Assembly (NCBI RefSeq): GCF_000716675.1
Contig: NZ_JNXT01000031.1
Span: 27,377-91,376 of the forward strand
Direction of reading: 5' to 3'
Length of the DNA stretch: 64,000 nt
DNA from: Streptomyces alboflavus
GTDB taxonomy: Bacteria; Actinomycetota; Actinomycetes; Streptomycetales; Streptomycetaceae
This document shows positions 8,173 to 19,151 of the stretch, piece by piece. The translations under genes were made by a program, and so were the position numbers. The notes under the pieces were generated by a model, which saw nothing but the letters and a program-made list of their open reading frames with translations, was not told the origin of the DNA and searched no databases. The first letter of the stretch is position 1. Every line of letters begins with the position of its first letter.

Positions 8173-8234
8173 TGTGACGGCGGGCACACCTGACAGGTAA
8201 AGACCTCATCAAATAGTTTGTGATACCGTTCACG
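8173..8234. promoter_or_regulatory. Two Crp-like sites upstream of atpI
   Basis: Site 1 is TGTGACGGCGGGCACA (8173-8188), which fits the GTG-N6-GNCAC pattern reported for Streptomyces Crp. Site 2 is TGTGATACCGTTCACG (8219-8234), a clean GTGA-N6-TCAC palindrome. Their centres are 46 bp apart, about 125-180 bp upstream of atpI. The remaining sequence to 8358 holds a small GACCGT/ACGGTC hairpin and no obvious promoter. Confidence 0.55.
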
Positions 8235-8358
8235 AAACCCGGCGACAGAGCCGAAGGACCGTAGTGCGACGGTCTCTTGGCCCGAGGACCCCACTCGGAC
8301 CGGGTCTACGCTCGTCCATGACGACACCCTGCCCCCATCTGTAAGCGGAGTTGCCGCC

Positions 8359-8820
8359 ATGCCGTCTCAAGACACCCGGAATCTCCTGCAGTGCGCCGTG
8401 CCCACGGCTGCCGTCGGCGCGATCATCGCCGTCGTCAGCGGCGTGGTCTCGGGCGGCAAGGGAGCACTCGGCGCTGTCGTCGGCACCGTGGTGGTCGTCG
8501 CCTTCATGGGGCTCGGTGTGTACGTCCTCCAGCGGACGGCAAAATCGCTTCCGCAGTTGTTCCAGGCGATGGGCATGATGCTCTACGTCGCCCAGTTGCT
8601 GCTGCTTCTCATCTTCATGGGTCTGTTCAAGGACACCACCCTGTTCAACCCGAAGGTCTTCGCGCTCGCTCTCGCCGTCTCGACCGTCGTGTGGATGGCG
8701 TCACAGGCCCGCGCGCACATGAAGGCCAAGATCTTCTACGTCGACCCGGAACCCGAACCTTCCTCCGCCAACTCTTCCGAGAAGAGCGAAAAGGCGGAGA
8801 AGTCGGGGTCCACGACGTGA
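8359..8820 (+). CDS. atpI: ATP synthase-associated membrane protein AtpI
   Basis: The 153-residue protein has four hydrophobic segments (about residues 12-30, 38-55, 68-92 and 98-115) and a charged Ser/Glu/Lys-rich tail. Its place immediately before atpB marks it as AtpI, an accessory protein that helps assemble the c-ring or supplies magnesium in other bacteria. GCGGAG precedes the ATG. It is separated from atpB by 228 bases that hold a candidate -10 element (TATCGT, 8859-8864), so the structural operon probably has its own promoter in that gap. Confidence 0.88.
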   Translation: MPSQDTRNLLQCAVPTAAVGAIIAVVSGVVSGGKGALGAVVGTVVVVAFMGLGVYVLQRTAKSLPQLFQAMGMMLYVAQLLLLLIFMGLFKDTTLFNPKVFALALAVSTVVWMASQARAHMKAKIFYVDPEPEPSSANSSEKSEKAEKSGSTT

Positions 8821-9048
8821 GTGGTAGGGCCGGGATAAATGCCCGTTCGAGATCCTGCTATCGTCCGGTGCCAACTGCGGCACTGCAGGCGCGGGCATCT
8901 GAGCTGACGCCTGCACCATCGCGAGGCTCGATGCCTGAGCGCCGCTCACACTTCCGAAACACCAGTCCGGTGCCGACCCGCGGCTGCGCGCCGCGCCGAC
9001 ACGACAACGAGGTTGCCGTACCTATGCGTCACGCCGAAGGAGCCCGCG

Positions 9049-9867
9049 GTGAGTGCTGACCAAACTGAGCTCGCCTTTGACTGGAGCTGTCGGATCATGT
9101 CCGACAACGGCTGTGGCTTCCCGGCTCCGGGCCTGCACTCGTTCCTCTTCAAGCCGATCTTCGAGGTCGGTGGGTTCGAGTTCAACAAGGTGATGCTGCT
9201 CGCCCTGATCTCGACCGCGCTGGTGGTGACCTTCTTCTACGCCGCTTTCGGCAAGGCGAAGATGGTCCCGGGCAAGGTCCAGATGATCGGCGAGGCCGGC
9301 TACGACTTCGTACGCCGCGGGATCGTGTACGAGACCATGGGCAAGAAGGACGGCGAGAAGTACGTCCCCCTGATGGTCTCGCTGTTCTTCTTCATCTGGA
9401 TCATGAACATCTGGTCGGTGATCCCGCTGGCCCAGTTCCCGGTGTCGTCGGTCATCGCCTACCCGTTCGTCCTCGCGGGCATCGTGTACTTCGTCTGGGT
9501 CCCCCTGACGTTCAAGCGCCACGGTTTCGTCGGCGGCTGGAAGAACATCACCGGCTACGACAACTCGCTCGGCCCGATCAAGTGGCTCGTCGCCTTCATC
9601 GAGTTCTTCTCGAACCTGCTCGTGCGCCCGTTCACGCACGCGGTGCGACTCTTCGCCAACATGTTCGCCGGTCACCTGATGCTGGTGATGTTCACCGTCG
9701 CCTCCTGGTACCTGCTGAACAGCTGGCTGATCCCGGCCGCCGGTGTCTCCTTCGTGATGACCATCGCGATGATCGGCTTCGAACTCTTCGTGCAGGCCGT
9801 CCAGGCGTACGTCTTCGTGCTCCTCGCCTGCTCCTACATCCAGGGCGCTCTCGCCGAGCACCACTGA
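9049..9867 (+). CDS. atpB: ATP synthase F0 subunit a
   Basis: Subunit a forms the proton half-channels next to the c-ring. The 272-residue protein shows the conserved RPFTHAVRLFANMFAGH helix carrying the essential arginine, and the C-terminal ELFVQAVQAYVFVLL helix. GTG at 9049 was chosen over an ATG/CTG-region start 36 bases upstream because AAGGAG (9037-9042) is six bases away and homologues begin MSAD. The N-terminal region has Cys residues before GCGFPAPG, a feature of the streptomycete subunit. Confidence 0.96.
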   Translation: MSADQTELAFDWSCRIMSDNGCGFPAPGLHSFLFKPIFEVGGFEFNKVMLLALISTALVVTFFYAAFGKAKMVPGKVQMIGEAGYDFVRRGIVYETMGKKDGEKYVPLMVSLFFFIWIMNIWSVIPLAQFPVSSVIAYPFVLAGIVYFVWVPLTFKRHGFVGGWKNITGYDNSLGPIKWLVAFIEFFSNLLVRPFTHAVRLFANMFAGHLMLVMFTVASWYLLNSWLIPAAGVSFVMTIAMIGFELFVQAVQAYVFVLLACSYIQGALAEHH

Positions 9868-9890
9868 GCACCCTCCCCGCAACCCCCTAA

Positions 9891-10187
<297 letters not shown>

Positions 10188-10228
10188 TCGCCGCAGACGA
10201 ATAGTCCCGTTCGACGAAAGGCACTGAT

Positions 10229-10777
10229 GTGATCGCCAACCTGGTTCAGCTGGCGGCCGAGGAAGAGCAGAACCCGCTCATTCCTCCGGGCCCCGAGCTG
10301 CTTGTCGGCGCCATCGCCTTCGCCATCGTTTTCTTCTTCTTCTGGAAGAAGCTCATCCCGAACATCAACAAGGTTCTGGACGAGCGCCGGGAGGCGATCG
10401 AAGGCGGTATCGAGAAGGCCGAGGCCGCTCAGACCGAGGCCCAGAGCGTCCTCGAGCAGTACAAGGCTCAGCTCGCCGAGGCCCGCCACGAGGCCGCGCG
10501 GCTGCGCCAGGAGGCGCAGGAGCAGGGCGCCCAGCTCATCGCCGAGATGCGGGCCGAGGGCCAGCGGCAGCGCGAGGAGATCGTCGCCGCCGGTCACACC
10601 CAGATCGCGGCCGACCGCAAGGCCGCCGCGCAGGCGCTGCGCCAGGACGTGGGCCAGCTGGCCACCGAACTGGCCGGCAAGCTCGTCGGCGAGTCGCTCG
10701 AAGAGCACGCCCGGCAGAGCCGCACCATCGACCGCTTCCTCGACGACCTCGACGCGAAGGCAGAGGCCACTCGATGA
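10229..10777 (+). CDS. atpF: ATP synthase F0 subunit b
   Basis: The 182-residue subunit b is the peripheral stalk that holds the F1 head still. It has one N-terminal membrane segment (about residues 29-47, ending WKKLIP) and then a long Ala/Glu/Arg/Gln coiled coil. The start is GTG at 10229 after GAAAGG. Unlike the mycobacterial operon there is no b-delta fusion here: the delta gene follows as a separate frame overlapping by four bases (ATGA). Confidence 0.95.
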   Translation: MIANLVQLAAEEEQNPLIPPGPELLVGAIAFAIVFFFFWKKLIPNINKVLDERREAIEGGIEKAEAAQTEAQSVLEQYKAQLAEARHEAARLRQEAQEQGAQLIAEMRAEGQRQREEIVAAGHTQIAADRKAAAQALRQDVGQLATELAGKLVGESLEEHARQSRTIDRFLDDLDAKAEATR

Positions 10778-11598
10778 CAGCGCATGGAGCCAGCCGCGAG
10801 GCCCTGGCCGCCGCGCGTGAGCGTCTCGACGCGCTGACCGACAGCACCTCGGTCGACGCGAAGCAGCTCGCGGACGAGCTGGCCGCGGTCACCGCGATGC
10901 TCGACCGCGAGGTCTCGCTGCGTCGAGTCCTGACCGACCCGGCGCAGTCCGGCGAGGCCAAGGCGGAGCTGGCGTCCCGGCTGCTCGGCGGCAAGGTCGG
11001 CGGCGAGACCGCCGACCTGGTGGCCGGCATGGTGCGCTCCCGCTGGTCGCAGTCGCGCGACCTGGTGGACGGCCTGGAGGAGCTGACCAACCTCGCCGAC
11101 CTGACCGCCGCGCAGAAGTCGGGCGCGCTGGACAACGTCGAGGACGAGCTCTTCCGGTTCGGCCGGATCGTCTCCTCCAGCACCGAGCTGCGGTCGGCGC
11201 TCACCGACCGGGCCGTGAACGCCACGGCCAAGAGCGGCCTGGTGCACGGCCTGCTCGACCGCCGGGCGGACGTCGTCACGGAGCGTCTGGTCGAGCGTCT
11301 TGTGACCGCGCCCCGTGGACGTAGCCTGGAAGAGGGCCTCGAGTCCCTCTCCAAGCTGGCCGCGGACCGCCGGCAGCGCATGGTCGCCGTCGTCACCTCC
11401 GCTGTTCCGCTGTCGGACCAGCAGAAGCAGCGGCTCGGCGCGGCGCTCGCGAAGATCTACGGGCGCCAGATGCACCTGAACCTCGACGTGGACCCGACGG
11501 TCCTCGGCGGGATCCGGGTGCAGGTGGGCGACGAGGTCATCAACGGCTCCATCGCGGACCGCATCGAGGACGCGCACCGCCGTATGGCGGGCCAGTAA
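10774..11598 (+). CDS. atpH: ATP synthase F1 subunit delta
   Basis: Subunit delta links the b stalk to the top of the alpha3beta3 head. At 274 residues it is about 100 longer than the E. coli protein, as is usual in Streptomyces, because of an extra N-terminal helical segment. The C-terminal signature [15 protein letters not shown] is clear. The ATG overlaps the atpF stop, so translation is coupled. A set of competing hairpins follows before atpA. Confidence 0.94.
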   Translation: MTAHGASREALAAARERLDALTDSTSVDAKQLADELAAVTAMLDREVSLRRVLTDPAQSGEAKAELASRLLGGKVGGETADLVAGMVRSRWSQSRDLVDGLEELTNLADLTAAQKSGALDNVEDELFRFGRIVSSSTELRSALTDRAVNATAKSGLVHGLLDRRADVVTERLVERLVTAPRGRSLEEGLESLSKLAADRRQRMVAVVTSAVPLSDQQKQRLGAALAKIYGRQMHLNLDVDPTVLGGIRVQVGDEVINGSIADRIEDAHRRMAGQ

Positions 11599-11646
11599 CT
11601 CAACAAGCAAGATCGACGGCCCTGGTTGGGCCGTGCACAGGATGCA

Positions 11647-11686
11647 AAGTTTCTGGGGGGAGCCCCCAGATCCCCCAAAGAAACTT
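11647..11686 (+). promoter_or_regulatory. Competing hairpins between atpH and atpA
   Basis: AAGTTTCT (11647-11654) pairs with AGAAACTT (11679-11686), and the G run can pair with C72-C76 of the same block, giving one long hairpin. The alternative is a compact hairpin CTGGGGG-GAG-CCCCCAG at 11653-11669. The two folds exclude each other. The element ends 30 bases before the atpA start and just upstream of its AAGGAGAG site. Confidence 0.7.
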
Positions 11687-11716
11687 CGGGCCCAACAAGG
11701 AGAGCAGGGAACCCAG

Positions 11717-13309
11717 ATGGCGGAGCTCACGATCCGGCCGGAGGAGATCCGGGACGCGCTGGAGAACTTTGTCCAGGCGTACAAGCCGGACGCGGCCTCG
11801 CGCGAGGAGGTCGGTACGGTCACCCTGGCCGGCGATGGCATCGCGAAGGTCGAGGGCCTGCCCTCGGCCATGGCCAACGAACTGCTGAAGTTCGAGGACG
11901 GGACCCTTGGTCTCGCGCTGAACCTGGAAGAGCGCGAGATCGGTTCGATCATCCTCGGTGAGTTCAGCGGCATCGAGGAGGGTCAGTCGGTGCAGCGCAC
12001 CGGCGAGGTCCTTTCGGTCGCGGTGGGCGAGGGCTACCTCGGCCGCGTCGTCGACCCGCTCGGCAACCCGATCGACGGCCTCGGCGAGATCGAGACGTCC
12101 GGCCGCCGCGCCCTTGAACTGCAGGCCCCCACGGTCATGCAGCGCAAGTCGGTGCACGAGCCGATGGAGACCGGCTACAAGGCCGTCGACGCGATGACCC
12201 CGATCGGCCGCGGTCAGCGTCAGCTGATCATCGGTGACCGCCAGACCGGCAAGACCGCCCTGGCCGTCGACACGATCATCAACCAGCGCGACAACTGGCG
12301 CTCCGGTGACGTGAACAAGCAGGTCCGCTGCATCTACGTCGCCATCGGTCAGAAGGGCTCCACCATCGCCTCCGTGCGCGGTGCCCTGGAAGAGGCCGGC
12401 GCCCTGGAGTACACGACCATCGTCGCCGCCCCGGCGTCCGACCCGGCCGGCTTCAAGTACCTGGCGCCGTACACCGGCTCGGCCATCGGCCAGCACTGGA
12501 TGTACGAGGGCAAGCACGTCCTCATCGTCTTCGACGACCTGTCGAAGCAGGCCGACGCCTACCGCGCCGTGTCCCTGCTGCTCCGCCGCCCGCCGGGGCG
12601 CGAGGCCTACCCGGGTGACGTCTTCTACCTGCACTCCCGCCTGCTCGAGCGCTGCGCGAAGCTCTCGGACGAGATGGGCAAGGGCTCGATGACCGGTCTG
12701 CCGATCGTCGAGACCAAGGCGAACGACGTGTCGGCGTTCATCCCGACCAACGTCATCTCCATCACCGACGGCCAGTGCTTCCTGGAGTCGGACCTGTTCA
12801 ACGCCGGTCAGCGCCCCGCGCTGAACGTCGGTATCTCCGTCTCCCGAGTCGGTGGTTCCGCGCAGCACAAGGCGATCCGTCAGGTCTCAGGACGACTGCG
12901 CGTGGACCTCGCCCAGTTCCGTGAGCTGGAGGCGTTCGCCGCCTTCGGTTCCGACCTGGACGCCGCGTCCAAGGCGCAGCTGGAGCGTGGCCAGCGCATG
13001 GTCGAGCTGCTCAAGCAGCCGCAGTACCAGCCGATGGCGACCGAGGACCAGGTCATCTCCGTCTGGGCCGGCACCACCGGCAAGATGGACGACGTACCGG
13101 TGAACGACATCCGGCGCTTCGAGCGCGAGCTGCTCGACTACCTGCACCGCAAGGAGCAGGGCCTGATGACCTCCATCAAGGAGGGCGCCAAGATGTCGGA
13201 CGACACCATCACGGCCATCGGTGACGCCGTCGCGGAGTTCAAGAAGCAGTTCGAGACCTCGGACGGGAAGCTTCTCGGCGAGGACGTTCCTGCCGCTGCC
13301 GGCAAGTGA
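11717..13309 (+). CDS. atpA: ATP synthase F1 subunit alpha
   Basis: The 530-residue alpha subunit carries the non-catalytic nucleotide sites. The Walker A motif GDRQTGKTA, the [11 protein letters not shown] region and the signature [11 protein letters not shown] are present. ATG 11717 follows AAGGAGAG and gives the usual [10 protein letters not shown] start. An in-frame frame upstream would read through the hairpin and is rejected. The C-terminal tail is longer than in E. coli, as in other actinobacterial alpha subunits. Confidence 0.97.
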   Translation: MAELTIRPEEIRDALENFVQAYKPDAASREEVGTVTLAGDGIAKVEGLPSAMANELLKFEDGTLGLALNLEEREIGSIILGEFSGIEEGQSVQRTGEVLSVAVGEGYLGRVVDPLGNPIDGLGEIETSGRRALELQAPTVMQRKSVHEPMETGYKAVDAMTPIGRGQRQLIIGDRQTGKTALAVDTIINQRDNWRSGDVNKQVRCIYVAIGQKGSTIASVRGALEEAGALEYTTIVAAPASDPAGFKYLAPYTGSAIGQHWMYEGKHVLIVFDDLSKQADAYRAVSLLLRRPPGREAYPGDVFYLHSRLLERCAKLSDEMGKGSMTGLPIVETKANDVSAFIPTNVISITDGQCFLESDLFNAGQRPALNVGISVSRVGGSAQHKAIRQVSGRLRVDLAQFRELEAFAAFGSDLDAASKAQLERGQRMVELLKQPQYQPMATEDQVISVWAGTTGKMDDVPVNDIRRFERELLDYLHRKEQGLMTSIKEGAKMSDDTITAIGDAVAEFKKQFETSDGKLLGEDVPAAAGK

Positions 13310-13329
13310 CGACGGAAGGGACCTGACTC

Positions 13330-15689
<2,360 letters not shown>

Positions 15690-15704
15690 GCCAAGCAGCT
15701 CATC

Positions 15705-15756
15705 GGGAGAGGGGCGGGTACACCCCGCGACACGGGGTCGTGTCCGCCCTTCTCCC
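15705..15756 (+). terminator. Hairpin between atpD and atpC
   Basis: The 17-base arm at 15705-15721 pairs with 15740-15756 with few mismatches. A second stem CCCCG/CGGGG sits inside. There is no strong T tract, so it may terminate only part of the transcripts or protect the 3' end of the atpBEFHAGD message. Confidence 0.65.
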
Positions 15757-15765
15757 TACGCCCAC

Positions 15766-15771
15766 TAGAAT
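15766..15771 (+). promoter_or_regulatory. Putative -10 element (TAGAAT) for atpC
   Basis: TAGAAT lies ten bases after the hairpin and about 50 bases before the atpC start. The -35 region is weak. Together with the hairpin it suggests that atpC can be transcribed on its own. Confidence 0.4.
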
Positions 15772-15821
15772 TTGACCCAACACCCGGCTGAACCGCCGGG
15801 TGGTGACCCGAGGAGCCACCC

Positions 15822-16196
15822 TTGGCTGCTGAGCTGCATGTCGAGCTGGTCGCCGCGGACCGCAGTGTCTGGTCCGGCGAGGCCACCCTGGTCGTCGCGC
15901 GCACCACGTCCGGCGACATCGGCGTCATGCCCGGTCACCAGCCGCTGCTCGGTGTGCTGGAGTCGGGCCCGGTGACCATTCGTACGAGCGACGGCGGGAC
16001 GGTCGTCGCCGCGGTGCACGGCGGATTCATCTCGTTCGCCGACAACAAGCTGTCGCTGCTCGCCGAGATCGCCGAGCTCTCCGACGAGATCGACGTCCAG
16101 CGCGCGGAGCGGGCGTTCGAGCGTGCCAAGTCGGAGGCCGACGCCTCCGCCGAGCGGCGCGCCGACGTTCGACTTCGTGCGGTGGCGGCGCGCTGA
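15822..16196 (+). CDS. atpC: ATP synthase F1 subunit epsilon
   Basis: The 124-residue epsilon subunit has the N-terminal beta-sandwich (HVELVAADRSVWSGEATLVVART, then GDIGVMPGHQPLLG) and a short C-terminal two-helix region of the kind that inhibits ATP hydrolysis. The start is TTG at 15822 with GAGGAG at 15810-15815. The shortened C-terminal domain is typical of streptomycetes. A hairpin separates it from atpD and a terminator follows. Confidence 0.93.
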   Translation: MAAELHVELVAADRSVWSGEATLVVARTTSGDIGVMPGHQPLLGVLESGPVTIRTSDGGTVVAAVHGGFISFADNKLSLLAEIAELSDEIDVQRAERAFERAKSEADASAERRADVRLRAVAAR

Positions 16197-16220
16197 CCCC
16201 CGGCGCGCGGCGTAACGTGA

Positions 16221-16268
16221 CTCAGCCGCGGCCAGGACCGGAGCCTTCCGGACCTGGTCGCGGCTGAG
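16221..16268 (+). terminator. Terminator at the end of the atp operon
   Basis: CTCAGCCGCG and the bases up to about 16242 pair with 16247-16268, forming a 22-bp stem with two imperfect pairs. It closes the ATP synthase operon before the DUF2550 gene. Confidence 0.85.
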
Positions 16269-16345
16269 GCGATGCGGGTGCGGTTCCGGGTGCGGTTGTT
16301 TGGTCCGTTTCGAGAAGTCGTGTTGAGGCGAGGAGGTCGGTGCCG

Positions 16346-16804
16346 ATGATCCTCGTTCTGCTCGTGTGCGGACTTGTGTTGATCGCGCTGGTGTTGCTGG
16401 GGCTCTTCGTCTTCGGACTGCGCCGCCGGCTGATCCAGCGCTCCGGCGGCACCTTCGACTGCAGCCTGCGCTGGCACGCCCCGGAGCCCGAGGATTCCGC
16501 CGGAGTCTCCGGCAAGGGCTGGGGCTACGGCGTCGCCCGCTACAGCGGCGACCGGGTCGAGTGGTTCCGCGTCTTCTCCTACGCCCCCCGGCCGCGCCGC
16601 ATCCTGGAGCGCTCGGCGATCGAGGTCGTCGACCGGCGCGCCCCGGACGGCGAGGAGGAGCTTGCGCTGCTTTCGGACGCCGTCGTTCTGGGGTGTCTGC
16701 ACCGTGGGGTGCGGCTGGAACTCGCCATGAGTGAGGATGCGCTGACCGGGTTCTTGGCGTGGCTGGAGGCTGCGCCTCCTGGGCAGCGGGTGAATGTCGC
16801 CTGA
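16346..16804 (+). CDS. DUF2550 family membrane-anchored protein
   Basis: The 152-residue protein has one N-terminal membrane helix (residues 2-22, ending FGLRRRL) and a compact domain with the signatures SGGTFDCSLRW, GWGYGVARY, RVFSYAPRPRR and AMSEDALTGFLAWLEAAPPG. These define the actinobacterial DUF2550 family, which usually follows atpC. Its function is unknown. ATG at 16346 is preferred because AGGAGG at 16331-16336 is nine bases upstream; a GTG six bases earlier is too close. A stem-loop shared with the convergent chiC gene ends the transcript. Confidence 0.88.
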   Translation: MILVLLVCGLVLIALVLLGLFVFGLRRRLIQRSGGTFDCSLRWHAPEPEDSAGVSGKGWGYGVARYSGDRVEWFRVFSYAPRPRRILERSAIEVVDRRAPDGEEELALLSDAVVLGCLHRGVRLELAMSEDALTGFLAWLEAAPPGQRVNVA

Positions 16805-16836
16805 CGGCGTCTTGCGGGTTTGTCGTCTGCGGGTTT

Positions 16837-16878
16837 GTGGGGGCTGGGCGCGCAGTTCCCCGCGCCCCTTTGGGGCGC
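16837..16878. repeat. Dispersed 42-bp intergenic repeat, copy 1
   Basis: This block is identical to 30787-30828 and, in reverse complement, closely matches 50396-50434 and 50534-50572. It folds as GGGCGCG/CGCGCCC and GCGCCCC/GGGGCGC type stems. It is a streptomycete intergenic repeat found near gene ends. Confidence 0.85.
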
Positions 16879-16912
16879 GACCCCCTCGGGCGTCGGGTGT
16901 CGAATCCATGAA

Positions 16913-16953
16913 GAAGCCGGGCTGACGGGGGGCGTTCCCGTCAACCCGGCTTC
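16913..16953. terminator. Bidirectional terminator between the DUF2550 gene and chiC
   Basis: The 17-base arms 16913-16929 and 16937-16953 (GAAGCCGGGCTGACGGG and its complement) have one mismatch and a seven-base loop. It serves the two convergent genes. Confidence 0.9.
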
Positions 16954-16967
16954 GTCGTGTGGGCCTG

Positions 16968-18845
16968 TTACTTCAGGCCGTCATTGATCGCTGCCACCAG
17001 TTCGCCGTTCGCGGTGTCGCCGCTGAACTCCCAGAAGAAGGCGCCGCCGAGGCCCTGCTCCTTCGCCCAGGCCATCTTGGCGCGGATCGTCGCCGGGGTG
17101 TCGTACGACCACCAGTTGTTGCCGCAGTGCGCGTAGGCCGTGCCCGCGACCGTGCCGTTGGACGGGCAGGAGTTCTTGAGGACCTTGTAGTCCTCGATGC
17201 CCGCCTCGTAGGTGCCCGGCGCGGCCGCGGTGGCCGTGCCGCCTGGCTCCTTCTGGGTGACGCCGGTCCAGCCTCGGCCGTAGAAGCCGATGCCGAGCAG
17301 GAGCTTCTTGGCCGGTACGCCCTTGGCCTTCAGCTTGTTGATCGCCGCCGCGGAGTTGAAGCCGCCCTTCGGGATGCCCGGGTAGTCGGTCAGCGGCGAG
17401 TGCGGGGCCGTCGGACCCTTGGCGTCCCAGGCGCCGAAGAAGTCGTACGTCATCACGTTGTACCAGTCGGTGTACTGCGCGGCGCCGCCGTAGTCAGCGG
17501 CGTCGATCTTGCCGCCGGGGGAGGCGTCGGCGGTGATGGCGGCGGTGACGAGGTTGTTCGCGCCGAACTTGGTCCGGAACGCCTGCATCATCGTCTTCAT
17601 CACGGCCGGGCCGCTGCTGTCACAGCTCAGGCCGCACGCGTTCGGGTACTCCCAGTCCAGGTCGATGCCGTCGAACACATCGGCCCAGCGCGGGTCCTCG
17701 ACCAGCTTGTAGCAGGAGTCCGCGAACGCCTCCGGGTTCTTCATGGCGTCGGTGAAGCCGCCGGACCAGGTCCAGCCGCCGAACGACCAGAGGACCTTGA
17801 TGTGCGGGTACTTGGCCTTCAGCTTGCGCAGCTGGTTGAAGTTGCCGCGCAGCGGCTGGTCCCAGGTGTCGGCGACGCCGTCGACGGACTGGTCGGCGGT
17901 GTACGCCTTGTCGTAGTCGGCGTAGGCGTCACCGATGGTGCACTTGCCGCCCTGGACGTTGCCGAACGCGTAGTTGATGTGCGTGATCTTCTCGGCGGAG
18001 CCGGAGGACACGATGTTCTTCACGTGGTAGTTGCGCTGGTAGACGCCCCAGTTGGTGAAGTACCCGAGCTTCACCTTGTCGCCGGGGCCTGGGTCGGTGC
18101 CGCCGCCCGTGGTGCGCACCTTCACCGACCCGCTCGCGGGCCCGGTCTGGTCCGCGGTGTCACGGGCCTGGACGCTGTACGAGTAGTCGGTGCCCTTGGT
18201 GAGCCCGGAGTCCGCGTACGAGGTGCCGGTCACCGTCGCGACCTTCGCGCCGTCGCGCAGCACGTCGTAGTTCTTGACGCCCTTGTCGTCGGTCGCGGCC
18301 TTCCAGTCCAGCTTCACCGAGGTGTCGGTGATGCCGGAGGCGGTCGGGGTGCCGGGGGCGGAGGGCGGGTTGTCGCCGGGCTGGCCGCCGCCGTCGCAGC
18401 TCTCGCCGTTGAGCGTGCAGTTGGCCGGGGAGCCGGGTCCTGAGCCGTTGAAGCCGAAGGAGACACTCGCGCCCGGGGCGAGGGAGCCGTTCCAGCCCAG
18501 GTTCTTCGCGGTCCACTTGTCGCCCGAGTTGGTGACGGTCGCGTCCCAGGCCGACGTCACCTTGGTGCCCGCGGGGAAGTCCCACACGACCGTCCAGGAG
18601 CTGAGAGCGGTGGTGCCGGTGTTCTTGATGGTCCACTTGCCCTCGAAGCCGGAGCCCCAGTCCTGGGTCTTGGCGTACGTGGCGGTGGCCCCGGCGGCGG
18701 CCTTGGGGGCTGCTTGGGCGCTCTTCGGCGCGGTGTCCGGGGCCGCCTCGGCGTTGCCGCCGAGGGCGACCAGGGTGGCGAGCGGGAGCAGCAGAGTGGT
18801 GAGCCCGGCTGTCAGCCGATGTCTTGACCTGTGTCTGACGCGCAA
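16968..18845 (-). CDS. chiC: Secreted family 18 chitinase with CBM2 and FN3 domains
   Basis: This 625-residue secreted endochitinase cleaves beta-1,4-GlcNAc chains. From the N-terminus it has a signal peptide (about 35 residues, cleavage after AEA), a CBM2 chitin/cellulose-binding domain (about 45-150), an FN3 domain (about 165-260) and a GH18 barrel. The catalytic motif FDGIDLDWEYP carries the DxxDxDxE acid. This is the architecture of ChiC/Chi63, and position and order after atpC and DUF2550 match S. coelicolor chiC. TTG at 18845 was chosen because GAGGAG lies six bases upstream and the signal peptide then starts correctly. A promoter with 12-bp repeats lies upstream, and chiR/chiS follow. 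Confidence 0.95.
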   Translation of the reverse strand: MRVRHRSRHRLTAGLTTLLLPLATLVALGGNAEAAPDTAPKSAQAAPKAAAGATATYAKTQDWGSGFEGKWTIKNTGTTALSSWTVVWDFPAGTKVTSAWDATVTNSGDKWTAKNLGWNGSLAPGASVSFGFNGSGPGSPANCTLNGESCDGGGQPGDNPPSAPGTPTASGITDTSVKLDWKAATDDKGVKNYDVLRDGAKVATVTGTSYADSGLTKGTDYSYSVQARDTADQTGPASGSVKVRTTGGGTDPGPGDKVKLGYFTNWGVYQRNYHVKNIVSSGSAEKITHINYAFGNVQGGKCTIGDAYADYDKAYTADQSVDGVADTWDQPLRGNFNQLRKLKAKYPHIKVLWSFGGWTWSGGFTDAMKNPEAFADSCYKLVEDPRWADVFDGIDLDWEYPNACGLSCDSSGPAVMKTMMQAFRTKFGANNLVTAAITADASPGGKIDAADYGGAAQYTDWYNVMTYDFFGAWDAKGPTAPHSPLTDYPGIPKGGFNSAAAINKLKAKGVPAKKLLLGIGFYGRGWTGVTQKEPGGTATAAAPGTYEAGIEDYKVLKNSCPSNGTVAGTAYAHCGNNWWSYDTPATIRAKMAWAKEQGLGGAFFWEFSGDTANGELVAAINDGLK

Positions 18846-18949
18846 GGGGTGCTCCTCGGTCGAGTTCCGGGGTGGGGGTGAATCCCTGCGACGCCCGTGA
18901 GCACGCTGTGTCTGATCTGTGCCTGTCATGTGCCCACCGCAGTGCCGCG

Positions 18950-18991
18950 AGAATAGAAAGGTCTGGACCAACGGTCAAGAGGCCTGGCCCC
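18950..18991 (-). promoter_or_regulatory. chiC promoter with two 12-bp direct repeats
   Basis: On the minus strand -35 TTGACC (18973-18978) and -10 TATTCT (18950-18955) are 17 bases apart. TGGTCCAGACCT (complement of 18959-18970) lies in the spacer. A second copy, GGGGCCAGGCCT (18980-18991, 9 of 12 matching), lies just upstream, 21 bases away. Such repeats mark chitin-induced, glucose-repressed Streptomyces chitinase promoters and resemble DasR dre sites. Confidence 0.85.
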
Positions 18992-19046
18992 TGGGCCCTG
19001 GGCGGTTGGGTGTCCCTTGGTGTCGGGCGCCCCCGATCGCCCTTCG

Positions 19047-19074
19047 GGCTCGTCCTCAATCGCCGGACGGGCTA
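19047..19074. repeat. Second copy of the 28-base intergenic palindrome piece
   Basis: These 28 bases are identical to 5109-5136, one half of the inner hairpin of the 5-kb inverted repeat. Here the partner arm is missing. It lies between the chiC promoter and the end of chiR. Confidence 0.85.
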
Positions 19075-19151
19075 TTTATCGCTCGCCGTTGGCCGGGTGT
19101 GCGGGCTGCGGCAGGACGGTAGAGCTCTGCCCGCGCCAGTCTGACGCTTCC

